Of a stretch of DNA of 6,663 bases, positions 1 to 5,862 are shown piece by piece. The notes beneath the pieces are model-generated. The model saw only the letters and a program-made list of their open reading frames with translations. It did not search any database and was not told where the DNA came from. The stretch covers positions 1 to 6,663 of the forward strand of contig JAXFDY010000018.1 in NCBI GenBank assembly GCA_034172985.1, written 5' to 3'. Positions within the stretch are counted from its first letter, which is position 1, and each line of letters begins with the position of its first letter. The DNA comes from CAG-303 sp034172985 (GTDB lineage: Bacteria > Bacillota > Clostridia > Lachnospirales > Lachnospiraceae). A program made the position numbers and the translations under genes.

Positions 1-100
1 CTATCAGGAACCGTCAGACATGATAATTATTTTTAGATAGCATCTGATGAAGGAAGAATACCTTCTTCTGCTATCTGGTATATAGAAACTTATTAACCAG

Positions 101-118
101 GTAGTCTTAATTGACTAC
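101..118. repeat. Short palindrome (possible operator or leader hairpin)
   Basis: GTAGTC and GACTAC form a perfect 6-bp inverted repeat around an AT-only 6-nt centre (TTAATT), ending 14 nt before the AGGAGG ribosome site of the first gene. The symmetry and AT centre would suit a dimeric repressor, but the RNA form would be a weak hairpin close to the ribosome site. No known operator consensus was recognised. Confidence 0.3.
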
Positions 119-132
119 ATCATTATTATACT

Positions 133-138
133 AGGAGG
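133..138 (+). promoter_or_regulatory. Strong ribosome binding site of the binding-protein gene
   Basis: AGGAGG lies 7 nt before the ATG at 146. It is a full match to the anti-Shine-Dalgarno core and fixes this start. Confidence 0.85.
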
Positions 139-145
139 AATTGGC

Positions 146-1231
146 ATGAAGAAAAAATGGTTTAAGAAAATGGTAGCAGTGGCAATGACAGTTATAGTGG
201 CAGCCGGATGTTTTGCTGGTTGTGGAAAAAAGGATGAAGTGAATTCCAAGGGTTATGCAAAAGAAATAAACATTATGATTTGGGAAGGAAGTTATCCTGA
301 TTCCATCTTTGAAGACTTCGAGAAGGAATATGGCACTCATGTAAATATCAGTTATATTACAAATACAGATGAGATACTTGCAAAGCTGTTAGCAAATGAT
401 GGAAAGTCGGATTATGATTTCATTGACTTGGAATCAGCATATGTAAAACCTTTTGTAGATAATGACCTGCTGGAAAAATTAGATTATAAAAATATTCCAA
501 ATTCAGAAGCTTTAGATGAATCCTGCTGGGGTGTAGTCGGAGATGAAAAGAATGTATATGTATGTCCGAATGGTTCATATGGATATACTTTCATTGTTTA
601 CAATAAAGAAACCTGTCCGATTGAAATCAAGAGTTTTAAGGATTTGGCAGATCCGGCACTGGAAGGTCAGATATGTTCTGTAAATTCAACTATTTCACTG
701 TTTGGTGAGGCTCTGGTGGCTCTGGGATATGAACCAGATTCAGTTACAGAATCCCAGTATGAAGAAGCTGCAGACTTATGGGCAGACATTAAGAAGAATG
801 TAAAAGTATTCACTGGTTCTTCCTGTTATCAGACATTAGAAAATGGAGAATGTTCCGTTGCTTTCTGTTTTGACTATGCGCAGTTGATGTTAAACAAAGA
901 CAACTGGGATAAATACGCGGTAGCAGATATCGAAGAGACATATGAAACATATTCAAGTACATGGGCAGTGCCAAAGGGAGCGGAACACAAGAAAGAAGCA
1001 GAGCTTTTGATGAATTTCATGCTCAGCGATAAGCAGTATGCAGCGAGAGCTGAATATTATCCGCAGCCGGTATCTACCGAAGGTGCAAAGGCACTGGTAT
1101 CTGAGGCTGTTTCAGAAAATCCTGCATTTAACTTAGATGCATCTATTACAGATGGAGCATGGATGGTTCCGGTATCAGATAAGCAGATAGAGTTAATGGA
1201 TAAATATCTAACAAAATTCATGAGTAATTAA
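146..1231 (+). CDS. potD: PotD-type ABC transporter substrate-binding lipoprotein
   Basis: This is a 361-residue extracellular solute-binding lipoprotein of the spermidine/putrescine (PotD/PotF) family, the capture component for the transporter encoded downstream. Residues 1-26 form a lipoprotein signal: a basic start (MKKKWFKK), a hydrophobic stretch, and Cys22 or Cys26 as the lipidated residue (Cys26, in FAGCGKK, is preferred). The mature part has the family pattern: a first strand ending in IMIW (Trp46), a GQICSV-type strand near 174-179, a central YAQL segment near 244 and a WAVP strand at 273-276. The start is set by AGGAGG at 133-138, 7 nt upstream. By-eye alignment with remembered E. 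coli PotD places Ser181, Ser184 and Ser271 at the polyamine-gripping acidic positions Asp168, Glu171 and Asp257. Tyr269 and Phe242 replace Trp255 and Trp229. The fold is confident, but the ligand is probably not a classical polyamine. The mature protein carries seven further cysteines (127, 140, 157, 177, 227, 236, 241). It is first in the operon and set apart from the rest by a hairpin, which suits a binding protein needed in excess. Confidence 0.9.
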   Translation: MKKKWFKKMVAVAMTVIVAAGCFAGCGKKDEVNSKGYAKEINIMIWEGSYPDSIFEDFEKEYGTHVNISYITNTDEILAKLLANDGKSDYDFIDLESAYVKPFVDNDLLEKLDYKNIPNSEALDESCWGVVGDEKNVYVCPNGSYGYTFIVYNKETCPIEIKSFKDLADPALEGQICSVNSTISLFGEALVALGYEPDSVTESQYEEAADLWADIKKNVKVFTGSSCYQTLENGECSVAFCFDYAQLMLNKDNWDKYAVADIEETYETYSSTWAVPKGAEHKKEAELLMNFMLSDKQYAARAEYYPQPVSTEGAKALVSEAVSENPAFNLDASITDGAWMVPVSDKQIELMDKYLTKFMSN

Positions 1232-1244
1232 TACATTTCACTGG

Positions 1245-1286
1245 TACAAAGAAGTGCTTTTCCGAAGGGAAGGGCACTTCTTTGTA
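1245..1286 (+). terminator. Long intercistronic hairpin (partial terminator or mRNA-processing/stabilising element)
   Basis: TACAAAGAAGTGC (1245-1257) pairs perfectly with GCACTTCTTTGTA (1274-1286). The stem extends inward through two G-U and four Watson-Crick pairs (1258-1263 with 1268-1273) to a GAAG loop at 1264-1267, giving about 19 bp in all. It starts 13 nt after the stop codon of the binding-protein gene. The bases after the stem (TATTAATTATAGG) are AT-rich but lack a real T-run, so read-through to the next gene is expected. Hairpins directly after binding-protein genes commonly act as partial terminators or 3' stabilisers that raise the binding protein above the membrane components. 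That role is inferred here. Confidence 0.75.
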
Positions 1287-1330
1287 TATTAATTATAGGA
1301 AATTCAACCGGAATATGGGTTGTCGCAGTA

Positions 1331-1335
1331 AGGAG
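1331..1335 (+). promoter_or_regulatory. Ribosome binding site that decides the P-II start
   Basis: AGGAG lies only 2 nt before the ATG at 1338 but 8 nt before the ATG at 1344. The normal spacing selects the second ATG, which gives an N-terminus MKKI identical to that of classical GlnB. Confidence 0.75.
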
Positions 1336-1343
1336 AGATGAAT

Positions 1344-1682
1344 ATGAAGAAGATAGAAATTATTACAAGACAGGAAAAGTTAAACGGTTTAAAGGAACTT
1401 CTGGTTGTTCACAATTGTCAGGGTATGACAGTCAGTTCTGTTATGGGATGTGGCCGTCAGAAGGGTTACATACCTGAGATGAATATTGTAGGAGCTGATA
1501 TCAATCTTCTTCCTAAGGTAATGGTATTTACTGTTGTAGAAGATGATGAGATAGATGATCTTTTAGCTGATATTGCCAATGCCATCGGAACAGGAAAAGC
1601 CGGTGATGGCAAGGTTTTTGTGTATGACGTTCAGGAAGCAATGAGAATTCGTACAAATGAGCGAGGAAACAAGGCACTTTAG
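1344..1682 (+). CDS. P-II family nitrogen regulatory protein with atypical T-loop
   Basis: This 112-residue protein aligns end to end with E. coli GlnB (also 112) without visible gaps, so numbering carries over directly. P-II proteins are trimeric cytoplasmic sensors of ATP/ADP and 2-oxoglutarate that control transporters, enzymes and regulators through their T-loop. Conserved core: GRQKG at 37-41 with Gln39 (Mg-ATP/2-oxoglutarate contact), Lys58 in LLPK, the signature TGKAGDGKVFV at 83-93 with Lys90, and RIRT at 101-104 with Arg101 and Arg103. The T-loop tip differs: Ala51 replaces the uridylylated Tyr51, Val49 sits where cyanobacterial P-II has Ser49, Met46 replaces Tyr46 and Asn47 replaces Arg47, the residue GlnK inserts into AmtB. 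Covalent modification at the classical sites is therefore not possible. An upstream ATG at 1338 would add two residues but is too close to the ribosome site. The gene lies 31 nt before the ABC ATPase gene and no amt gene is nearby, so the transporter in this operon is the likeliest target. That target is inferred; family membership is very secure. Confidence 0.95.
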   Translation: MKKIEIITRQEKLNGLKELLVVHNCQGMTVSSVMGCGRQKGYIPEMNIVGADINLLPKVMVFTVVEDDEIDDLLADIANAIGTGKAGDGKVFVYDVQEAMRIRTNERGNKAL

Positions 1683-1713
1683 CACAGAATAAAAAAGAAA
1701 GAAGGTTGATATT

Positions 1714-2844
1714 ATGAGCGAAGTAATCAATGAAAAAGAAGAAGTGATTGTATCACTGCTGAATGTAGAGAAATGGTACGGTACAAATAACGTTGTAAAA
1801 AATATGAGTATGAAAATCCGGAAGGGTGAATTCTTAACCTTACTTGGACCATCCGGATGTGGGAAAACAACAACTCTTAGAATGATTTCGGGATTTGAAG
1901 AGCCAAGCTCAGGTATCATTAAGATAGAAAATGAGAGTGTGGAGATGAAGGAACCTTATCAGAGAGATGTAAATACAGTATTCCAGAATTACGCCTTATT
2001 TCCAAATATGACAGTATTTGATAATATTGCCTATGGTCTTAAAGTTAAGAAAGTTCCAAAGGAAGAAATTAAAAAGAGAGTTGAGGAGATGCTGGATCTG
2101 ATTCAGCTGAAAGGTTTTGAAAAGAGAAGAATCGATCAGATGTCCGGTGGACAGAAGCAGAGAGTTGCCATTGCAAGAGCACTAATTAATGAGCCGAAGG
2201 TGCTGCTTTTGGATGAGCCTCTGGGAGCCCTGGATTTAAAATTAAGAAAGCAGATGCAGCTGGAGCTGAAGCGGTTACAGAAAAAGCTCAACATTACATT
2301 TGTATATGTCACCCATGATCAGGAAGAGGCATTAACGATGAGTGACCGTATTGCAGTTATGAATGGCGGCATCATCGAGCAGTTAGATTGTCCAAAGAAT
2401 ATTTACGAACATCCAAAGACGAAATTCGTGGCAACATTCATTGGAGAGTCTAATATCTTTGAAGCAGTAGTGAATGATATCCAGGAAGATTCGGCCACTG
2501 TAGGAACAGAGTGTGGCAAGGCTTCTATCTTAAAGGATGAAGTGAGTCTGGGTGATAACATTTATGTATCAGTACGCCCGGAGGATTTGCGCTTTTCGAA
2601 GGAACCGGTGGACGGCTTCAGTATCCGTGCAGTTGTAAAGGAATTTATCTATGTAGGTAACATTACCAAGATGGTAGCTGTTTTAAGCAATGGTGATGAA
2701 TTAAAATTTACAAGACTGCATACAGGATCTCTGCCTGAGGTGGGAGATATGATTCATGTTTACTGGAGTTTAAAAGACGGAATTCCGATTAAGACAGAAG
2801 AAAATTATGAGATGAAGATGCTACAGAGTGTAAAGATCAGCTAG
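1714..2844 (+). CDS. potA: PotA-type ABC transporter ATP-binding protein
   Basis: This 376-residue cytoplasmic ATPase would energise import through the two permeases encoded next. All nucleotide-binding motifs are present: Walker A GPSGCGKTT at 45-53, Q-loop Gln91 in VFQNYALFP, ABC signature MSGGQ at 143-147, Walker B KVLLLDEP at 162-169, D-loop GALD at 171-174 and switch His201 in THDQEEALTMSD. About 140 residues follow the ATPase domain and form the regulatory C-terminal (TOBE-type) region, with a typical VSVRPEDLRF segment. Length and the close match to E. coli PotA around the signature and H-loop (LRKQMQ, FVYVTHDQEEALTMSDRI) place it in the polyamine/opine/iron importer group. The C-terminal domain is a plausible docking point for the P-II protein encoded just upstream, since P-II binds ABC ATPase subunits of nitrate and urea importers in cyanobacteria; this is inference. 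GAAGG at 1701-1705 lies 8 nt before the ATG. The substrate cannot be read from this subunit. Confidence 0.95.
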   Translation: MSEVINEKEEVIVSLLNVEKWYGTNNVVKNMSMKIRKGEFLTLLGPSGCGKTTTLRMISGFEEPSSGIIKIENESVEMKEPYQRDVNTVFQNYALFPNMTVFDNIAYGLKVKKVPKEEIKKRVEEMLDLIQLKGFEKRRIDQMSGGQKQRVAIARALINEPKVLLLDEPLGALDLKLRKQMQLELKRLQKKLNITFVYVTHDQEEALTMSDRIAVMNGGIIEQLDCPKNIYEHPKTKFVATFIGESNIFEAVVNDIQEDSATVGTECGKASILKDEVSLGDNIYVSVRPEDLRFSKEPVDGFSIRAVVKEFIYVGNITKMVAVLSNGDELKFTRLHTGSLPEVGDMIHVYWSLKDGIPIKTEENYEMKMLQSVKIS

Positions 2845-2850
2845 GAGGTG
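2843..2850 (+). promoter_or_regulatory. Shine-Dalgarno overlapping the potA stop codon
   Basis: AGGAGGTG begins inside the TAG stop of the ATPase gene (2842-2844) and lies 5 nt before the ATG at 2856. Ribosomes finishing the ATPase would sit on the permease initiation site, pointing to coupled translation of the two subunits. Confidence 0.75.
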
Positions 2851-2855
2851 GTTAT

Positions 2856-3740
2856 ATGAAAATTGTCACAAATGCAGCACAGGTAAAGGATAAGAAGAAA
2901 AAGAAGTTAAGTAATATCATTATGTGCGCACCATTGACTGTCTGGGTCATTGCACTGATTATTCTTCCAATCGCATATCTGTTATTTATGAGTTTTATGA
3001 CAAAGGGACCTATGGGTACAGTGCGATATATTTTTTCCGTTGAAAGTTATACACAAATTCTGGAACCGGAGTATTTTAAAGTAGTAAAGAAATCTGTATT
3101 AATTGCAGGGATATCTACCGTAGCCTGTGTGGGACTTGGATACCCTCTGGCATATTTTATTGCAAGCAAAAAGAAAATGTCAGGTACCCTGATGCTCATG
3201 TTGATGCTTCCTTTCTGGACCTGTGCATTAGTTACGATTTATAGTTTTGTTATTATGTTCAGCAATAGTGGATTGATAAACAGCTTCCTGATGAAAATAG
3301 GTTTAATTGATCACCCGATTCAGATGCTGTATAACAATTTTTCGGTATCAGTAGGTATGGTATATATGTTACTTCCGTTTGCGGCCATGCCTATGTATTC
3401 CTCCATAGAGAAGATGGATAAGAACCTGATAGAGGCATCAAAAGATCTTGGAGCGGGGCCTGTGAGGACATTTTTAAAGGTAACATTGCCATTGACAAAA
3501 CCAGGTATTTTTGCAGCAATCATTCTTACTTTTATTCCCTGTATCGGTTATTACATGATTACAGATATGTTAGGCGGAGGTACAACAATGCTGATAGGTA
3601 ATGTTATTTATAACCAGTTTACATCAGCAAGAGACTGGCCGTTTGGAGCAGCATTGTCCTGTGTGCTGGCAGCAATTATCTTACTTTCTGTATTCATCTA
3701 CACAAAGCTGGGTGGAGATTTGGATGACCTGGGTGCGTAA
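2856..3740 (+). CDS. potB: PotB-type ABC transporter permease
   Basis: This 294-residue integral membrane subunit is one half of the transmembrane channel. Hydrophobic stretches suggest six membrane segments near residues 22-46, 79-103, 111-134, 163-183, 215-234 and 264-284, after a lysine-rich cytoplasmic N-terminus (KDKKKKK at 11-17). The EAA loop that couples to the ATPase is clear: EASKDLGAG at 193-201, followed by a downstream LPLTKPGI segment. Length and topology are normal for the PotB/PotH branch of the binding-protein-dependent permease family. The start is set by the ribosome site overlapping the preceding stop. The next gene encodes a paralogous permease, so the channel is a heterodimer. 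The substrate is unassigned because permease sequence does not distinguish polyamines from opines or related amines by eye. Confidence 0.93.
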   Translation: MKIVTNAAQVKDKKKKKLSNIIMCAPLTVWVIALIILPIAYLLFMSFMTKGPMGTVRYIFSVESYTQILEPEYFKVVKKSVLIAGISTVACVGLGYPLAYFIASKKKMSGTLMLMLMLPFWTCALVTIYSFVIMFSNSGLINSFLMKIGLIDHPIQMLYNNFSVSVGMVYMLLPFAAMPMYSSIEKMDKNLIEASKDLGAGPVRTFLKVTLPLTKPGIFAAIILTFIPCIGYYMITDMLGGGTTMLIGNVIYNQFTSARDWPFGAALSCVLAAIILLSVFIYTKLGGDLDDLGA

Positions 3741-3775
3741 GAAACAGACCTCAGAGCTGAAAGGAGGACTCGAAT

Positions 3776-4642
3776 ATGAGCAGAAAAATGAAAAAAAAGA
3801 TATCCGGTGGATTGTTTAATTTCTACGGATTTTTAGTATATGCTTTTCTATATATTCCGGTAATTGTCATGATTGCATTTTCGTTTAATGACAGTACGAA
3901 CAATACGGTATGGAAAGGATTTACTACGGACTGGTATAAAAAACTGATGAGTGATGCTGAGATATGGGAAGTATTGGGAACCACAGTTCTGATTGCCATT
4001 TTTTCTACGGTGATTGCAGTCATCATAGGAACAGTAGGTGCAGTCGGAATGAGCAAAGCAAAGTTTAAGGGGAAGGCATTGATTTCAACCATGCTATATA
4101 TCCCTATCGTAATTCCGGAGATTGTGCTTGCAGTTGCAACACTTCTGGTTATCAAAAAAGCAGGTATGGGACTTGGCATGACGGCCATGGTGCTGGGTAA
4201 TGTGACGCTGATTCTTCCATATATCTATATTACTGTGAAGTCAAGACTTGCAGGTATGGATGAGTCTATTGAAGAAGCTTCTCTTGATTTGGGAGCAAAC
4301 AGGTTTTATACCTTCATGCATGTAACACTTCCGAATATTTTACCGGGTGTTATATCCGGCGGATTTATGGCATTTACACTGGCATTTGGAGATCTTGTTA
4401 TCTGTAGCTTCCTGGCAAATGCCACATCGGTTACACTGCCGATGAAAGTTTATTCGCAGCTGAAAAGAGGAATCAGACCGGAGATTAATGCATTATCTAC
4501 CGTTATTCTGATTGGATTTCTGATTGTGATTATTGGATTTAAGACTATAACTGCAGTCGTTGAGGCAAATCAGAGAAAGAAAGCATTGGAGATACAGAAA
4601 GAAAACGCGGCACCAAAAATCAATGTGACAGAATTGGCGTAA
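3776..4642 (+). CDS. potC: PotC-type ABC transporter permease
   Basis: This 288-residue integral membrane protein is the second channel half. Probable membrane segments lie near residues 17-37, 69-91, 102-124, 133-155, 190-212 and 240-262. The EAA loop reads EEASLDLGANRF at 166-177 and continues into LPNILPGV. The segment SFNDSTNNTVWKGFT, following the first membrane span, is characteristic of the PotC/PotI branch. A perfect AAGGAGG at 3761-3767 lies 8 nt before the ATG, and the gap from the PotB-type gene is 35 nt. The C-terminal tail after the last span is charged (NQRKKALEIQKEN) and cytoplasmic. With the binding protein, ATPase and PotB-type gene it completes one full importer, although the order here (binding protein first, P-II inserted, then ATPase and permeases) differs from the classical A-B-C-D order. 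Confidence 0.93.
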   Translation: MSRKMKKKISGGLFNFYGFLVYAFLYIPVIVMIAFSFNDSTNNTVWKGFTTDWYKKLMSDAEIWEVLGTTVLIAIFSTVIAVIIGTVGAVGMSKAKFKGKALISTMLYIPIVIPEIVLAVATLLVIKKAGMGLGMTAMVLGNVTLILPYIYITVKSRLAGMDESIEEASLDLGANRFYTFMHVTLPNILPGVISGGFMAFTLAFGDLVICSFLANATSVTLPMKVYSQLKRGIRPEINALSTVILIGFLIVIIGFKTITAVVEANQRKKALEIQKENAAPKINVTELA

Positions 4643-4657
4643 GTTTTCTGGTTATAT

Positions 4658-4671
4658 AAAAAGAAAGAAGG
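4658..4671 (+). promoter_or_regulatory. Polypurine ribosome-site leader shared with potA
   Basis: AAAAAGAAAGAAGG at 4658-4671 is identical to the 14 bases at 1692-1705 in front of the ATPase gene. It lies 7 nt before the ATG (8 nt in the other case). It serves as the ribosome site for the OCD-like gene; AAAAGAAAGCGAGG before the [2Fe-2S] gene is a close variant. Confidence 0.55.
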
Positions 4672-4678
4672 CATTAAA

Positions 4679-5830
4679 ATGAGTGATACAAAGATTGAAT
4701 TTTTATATTTGGATGAAGACGATATGATTAAGGCAGGGGTATTGGATGCGAAGAAGTGTGTAGACACCATGGCAGATGTTATGTCACTGTTAAGTTCCGG
4801 GGATTATCTTATGGGTGGTAAAAATAAGAATGAACATGGTATTATGTTGGGATTTCCGGACGAATCGGATATCGAAGGATTTCCTTTAAATGATTCAAGG
4901 GACAGAAGATTTATGGCGATGCCTGCTTATCTTGGAGGGCGTTTTCATCTGGCAGGCCAGAAATGGTATGGTTCCAGCGGAAAAAACAGTGAAAAAGGAC
5001 TTCCGAGATCAATTCTGATGGTCACATTAAATGATGTGGAGACCGGACAGCCCATTGCTTATATGTCAGCTAATCTTTTAAGTGCTATGCGGACAGGAGC
5101 CATGCCGGGATTGGCAGCCAGATATTTAAGTAATCCGGATCCAAAGATATTATCTTTAGTCGGACCGGGTGTAGTGAATAAAACATGTCTGATGGCATTT
5201 ATGGCAGAATTTCCGGGGATTGAGACCATTAAGATCAAGGGCAGTTCTCCGGCATCATCCACAGCAAGGAAGATGAAAGCATTTATTGAGAAAGAATATC
5301 CTGAAGTTAAGAATATCATCTTGTGTGAAACATTAGATGAAGCTTTGACGGATGCTGATATTATCAGTGAGGCATTATCCTGCAGGAAAAATGAGTGGCC
5401 TACTTTTAATAAGGATTGCATTAAACCGGGAGCACTGATTATATCTTCTGGATCAATGGTTTTAGATCTGGATTTTGTGGAGAAAAAATGTACAAAAGTC
5501 GTGGATAATATCAAAATGTATGAAGAATATATTAAGACTTTCCAGGAATATGATAAGGAGACCGGAGAAGTCCTTCAGTCAGGATGTCCGGGCATGTGGT
5601 TCGTGAATATGATTACGGATGAGAAAATCAGGAAAGAAGATGTGCAGCATTTGGGAGATATCGTAAGAGGCATTGCTCCGGGGCGCAGCAGTGAAGATGA
5701 GATTATTCTTGTCTGTGTAGGTGGTATGCCGGTTCTTGATGTAGGCTGGGGATACGATTGTTATAAGTCAGCAGTAGAAAAGGGATTGGGAACAAAGCTG
5801 AAACTCTGGGATACACCTTTTATGGCATAA
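4679..5830 (+). CDS. Ornithine cyclodeaminase/mu-crystallin family protein (possible oxidase-associated subunit)
   Basis: This 383-residue protein belongs to the OCD/mu-crystallin superfamily: an N-terminal dimerisation/substrate domain and a Rossmann NAD(P)-binding domain. Visible landmarks are Lys95 (AGQKWYGSS), equivalent to active-site Lys69 of Pseudomonas putida OCD, the segment NDVETGQPIAYMSANLLSAMRTGA (118-141, read in two parts), with Arg138-Thr139 matching the OCD LRTAA motif, and the dinucleotide loop VGPGVVN at 161-167. ADIISEALS (226-234) matches the usual strand-helix after the Rossmann core. By-eye alignment puts Ser259 where OCD has catalytic Asp228. The N-terminal region is about 26 residues longer than OCD before the active-site lysine, and the total exceeds the usual 310-350. 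From memory, relatives of this long form are often labelled 'tyramine oxidase subunit B'; I cannot verify that here. The gene lies 36 nt after the PotC-type gene and 32 nt before the [2Fe-2S] gene, suggesting a role in the same oxidation pathway. Exact reaction unknown. Confidence 0.85.
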   Translation: MSDTKIEFLYLDEDDMIKAGVLDAKKCVDTMADVMSLLSSGDYLMGGKNKNEHGIMLGFPDESDIEGFPLNDSRDRRFMAMPAYLGGRFHLAGQKWYGSSGKNSEKGLPRSILMVTLNDVETGQPIAYMSANLLSAMRTGAMPGLAARYLSNPDPKILSLVGPGVVNKTCLMAFMAEFPGIETIKIKGSSPASSTARKMKAFIEKEYPEVKNIILCETLDEALTDADIISEALSCRKNEWPTFNKDCIKPGALIISSGSMVLDLDFVEKKCTKVVDNIKMYEEYIKTFQEYDKETGEVLQSGCPGMWFVNMITDEKIRKEDVQHLGDIVRGIAPGRSSEDEIILVCVGGMPVLDVGWGYDCYKSAVEKGLGTKLKLWDTPFMA

Positions 5831-5850
5831 AAGAGTAGTCAAAAGAAAGC

Positions 5851-5854
5851 GAGG
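5851..5854 (+). promoter_or_regulatory. Ribosome binding site that decides the [2Fe-2S] protein start
   Basis: GAGG at 5851-5854 (within AAGCGAGGA) lies 8 nt before the ATG at 5863 but only 2 nt before the in-frame TTG at 5857. The ATG is therefore the likely start. Confidence 0.65.
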
Positions 5855-5862
5855 ATTTGGAT

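Larger units (their letters stand above)
1..145 (+). promoter_or_regulatory. Structured 5' leader of the operon, promoter not resolved
   Basis: No gene is visible here. The leader holds an imperfect hairpin with an 8-bp outer stem (AGATAGCA 35-42 with TGCTATCT 69-76) and a 5-bp inner stem (GAAGG 49-53 with CCTTC 61-65). It also holds a weak 5-bp inverted repeat (CTGGT 75-79, ACCAG 96-100) and a 6-bp inverted repeat (GTAGTC 101-106, GACTAC 113-118). None is followed by a T-run, so they are not intrinsic terminators as they stand. GATAAT at 22-27 could be a -10 box whose -35 lies off the window edge. Transcription would then begin just before the first hairpin, but this is weak. TTGACT (111-116) and TATACT (127-132) are only 10 nt apart and too close to the Shine-Dalgarno to form a promoter. 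Whether the repeats act as an RNA leader, an operator or nothing cannot be settled from sequence alone. Confidence 0.35.

Noticed and set aside
111..132. Promoter made of TTGACT (111-116) and TATACT (127-132)
   Set aside because: The 10-nt spacer is far short of the usual 16-18, and the transcript would start within the ribosome site.
1287..1330. Internal promoter ahead of the P-II gene
   Set aside because: AT-rich bases are present but no -35/-10 pair at acceptable spacing was found; read-through from the first gene is simpler.
1338..1343. ATG at 1338 as the P-II start (two extra residues)
   Set aside because: Only 2 nt from the Shine-Dalgarno. The ATG at 1344 has 8-nt spacing and gives the canonical MKKI start and exact GlnB length.
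1563..1919. 118-codon minus-strand open frame spanning the P-II/ATPase junction
   Set aside because: Covers conserved motifs of two secure genes on the other strand and has no family features of its own.
3823..4188. 121-codon minus-strand open frame within the PotC-type gene
   Set aside because: Hydrophobic only because it mirrors membrane-segment codons of the real permease gene.
5059..5514. 151-codon open frame on the minus strand inside the OCD-like gene
   Set aside because: Lies wholly within a well-supported + strand gene; the translation shows no recognisable domain and is a shadow of it.
5857..5859. TTG at 5857 as start of the [2Fe-2S] protein
   Set aside because: A normal ATG lies two codons later at better spacing from the ribosome site.
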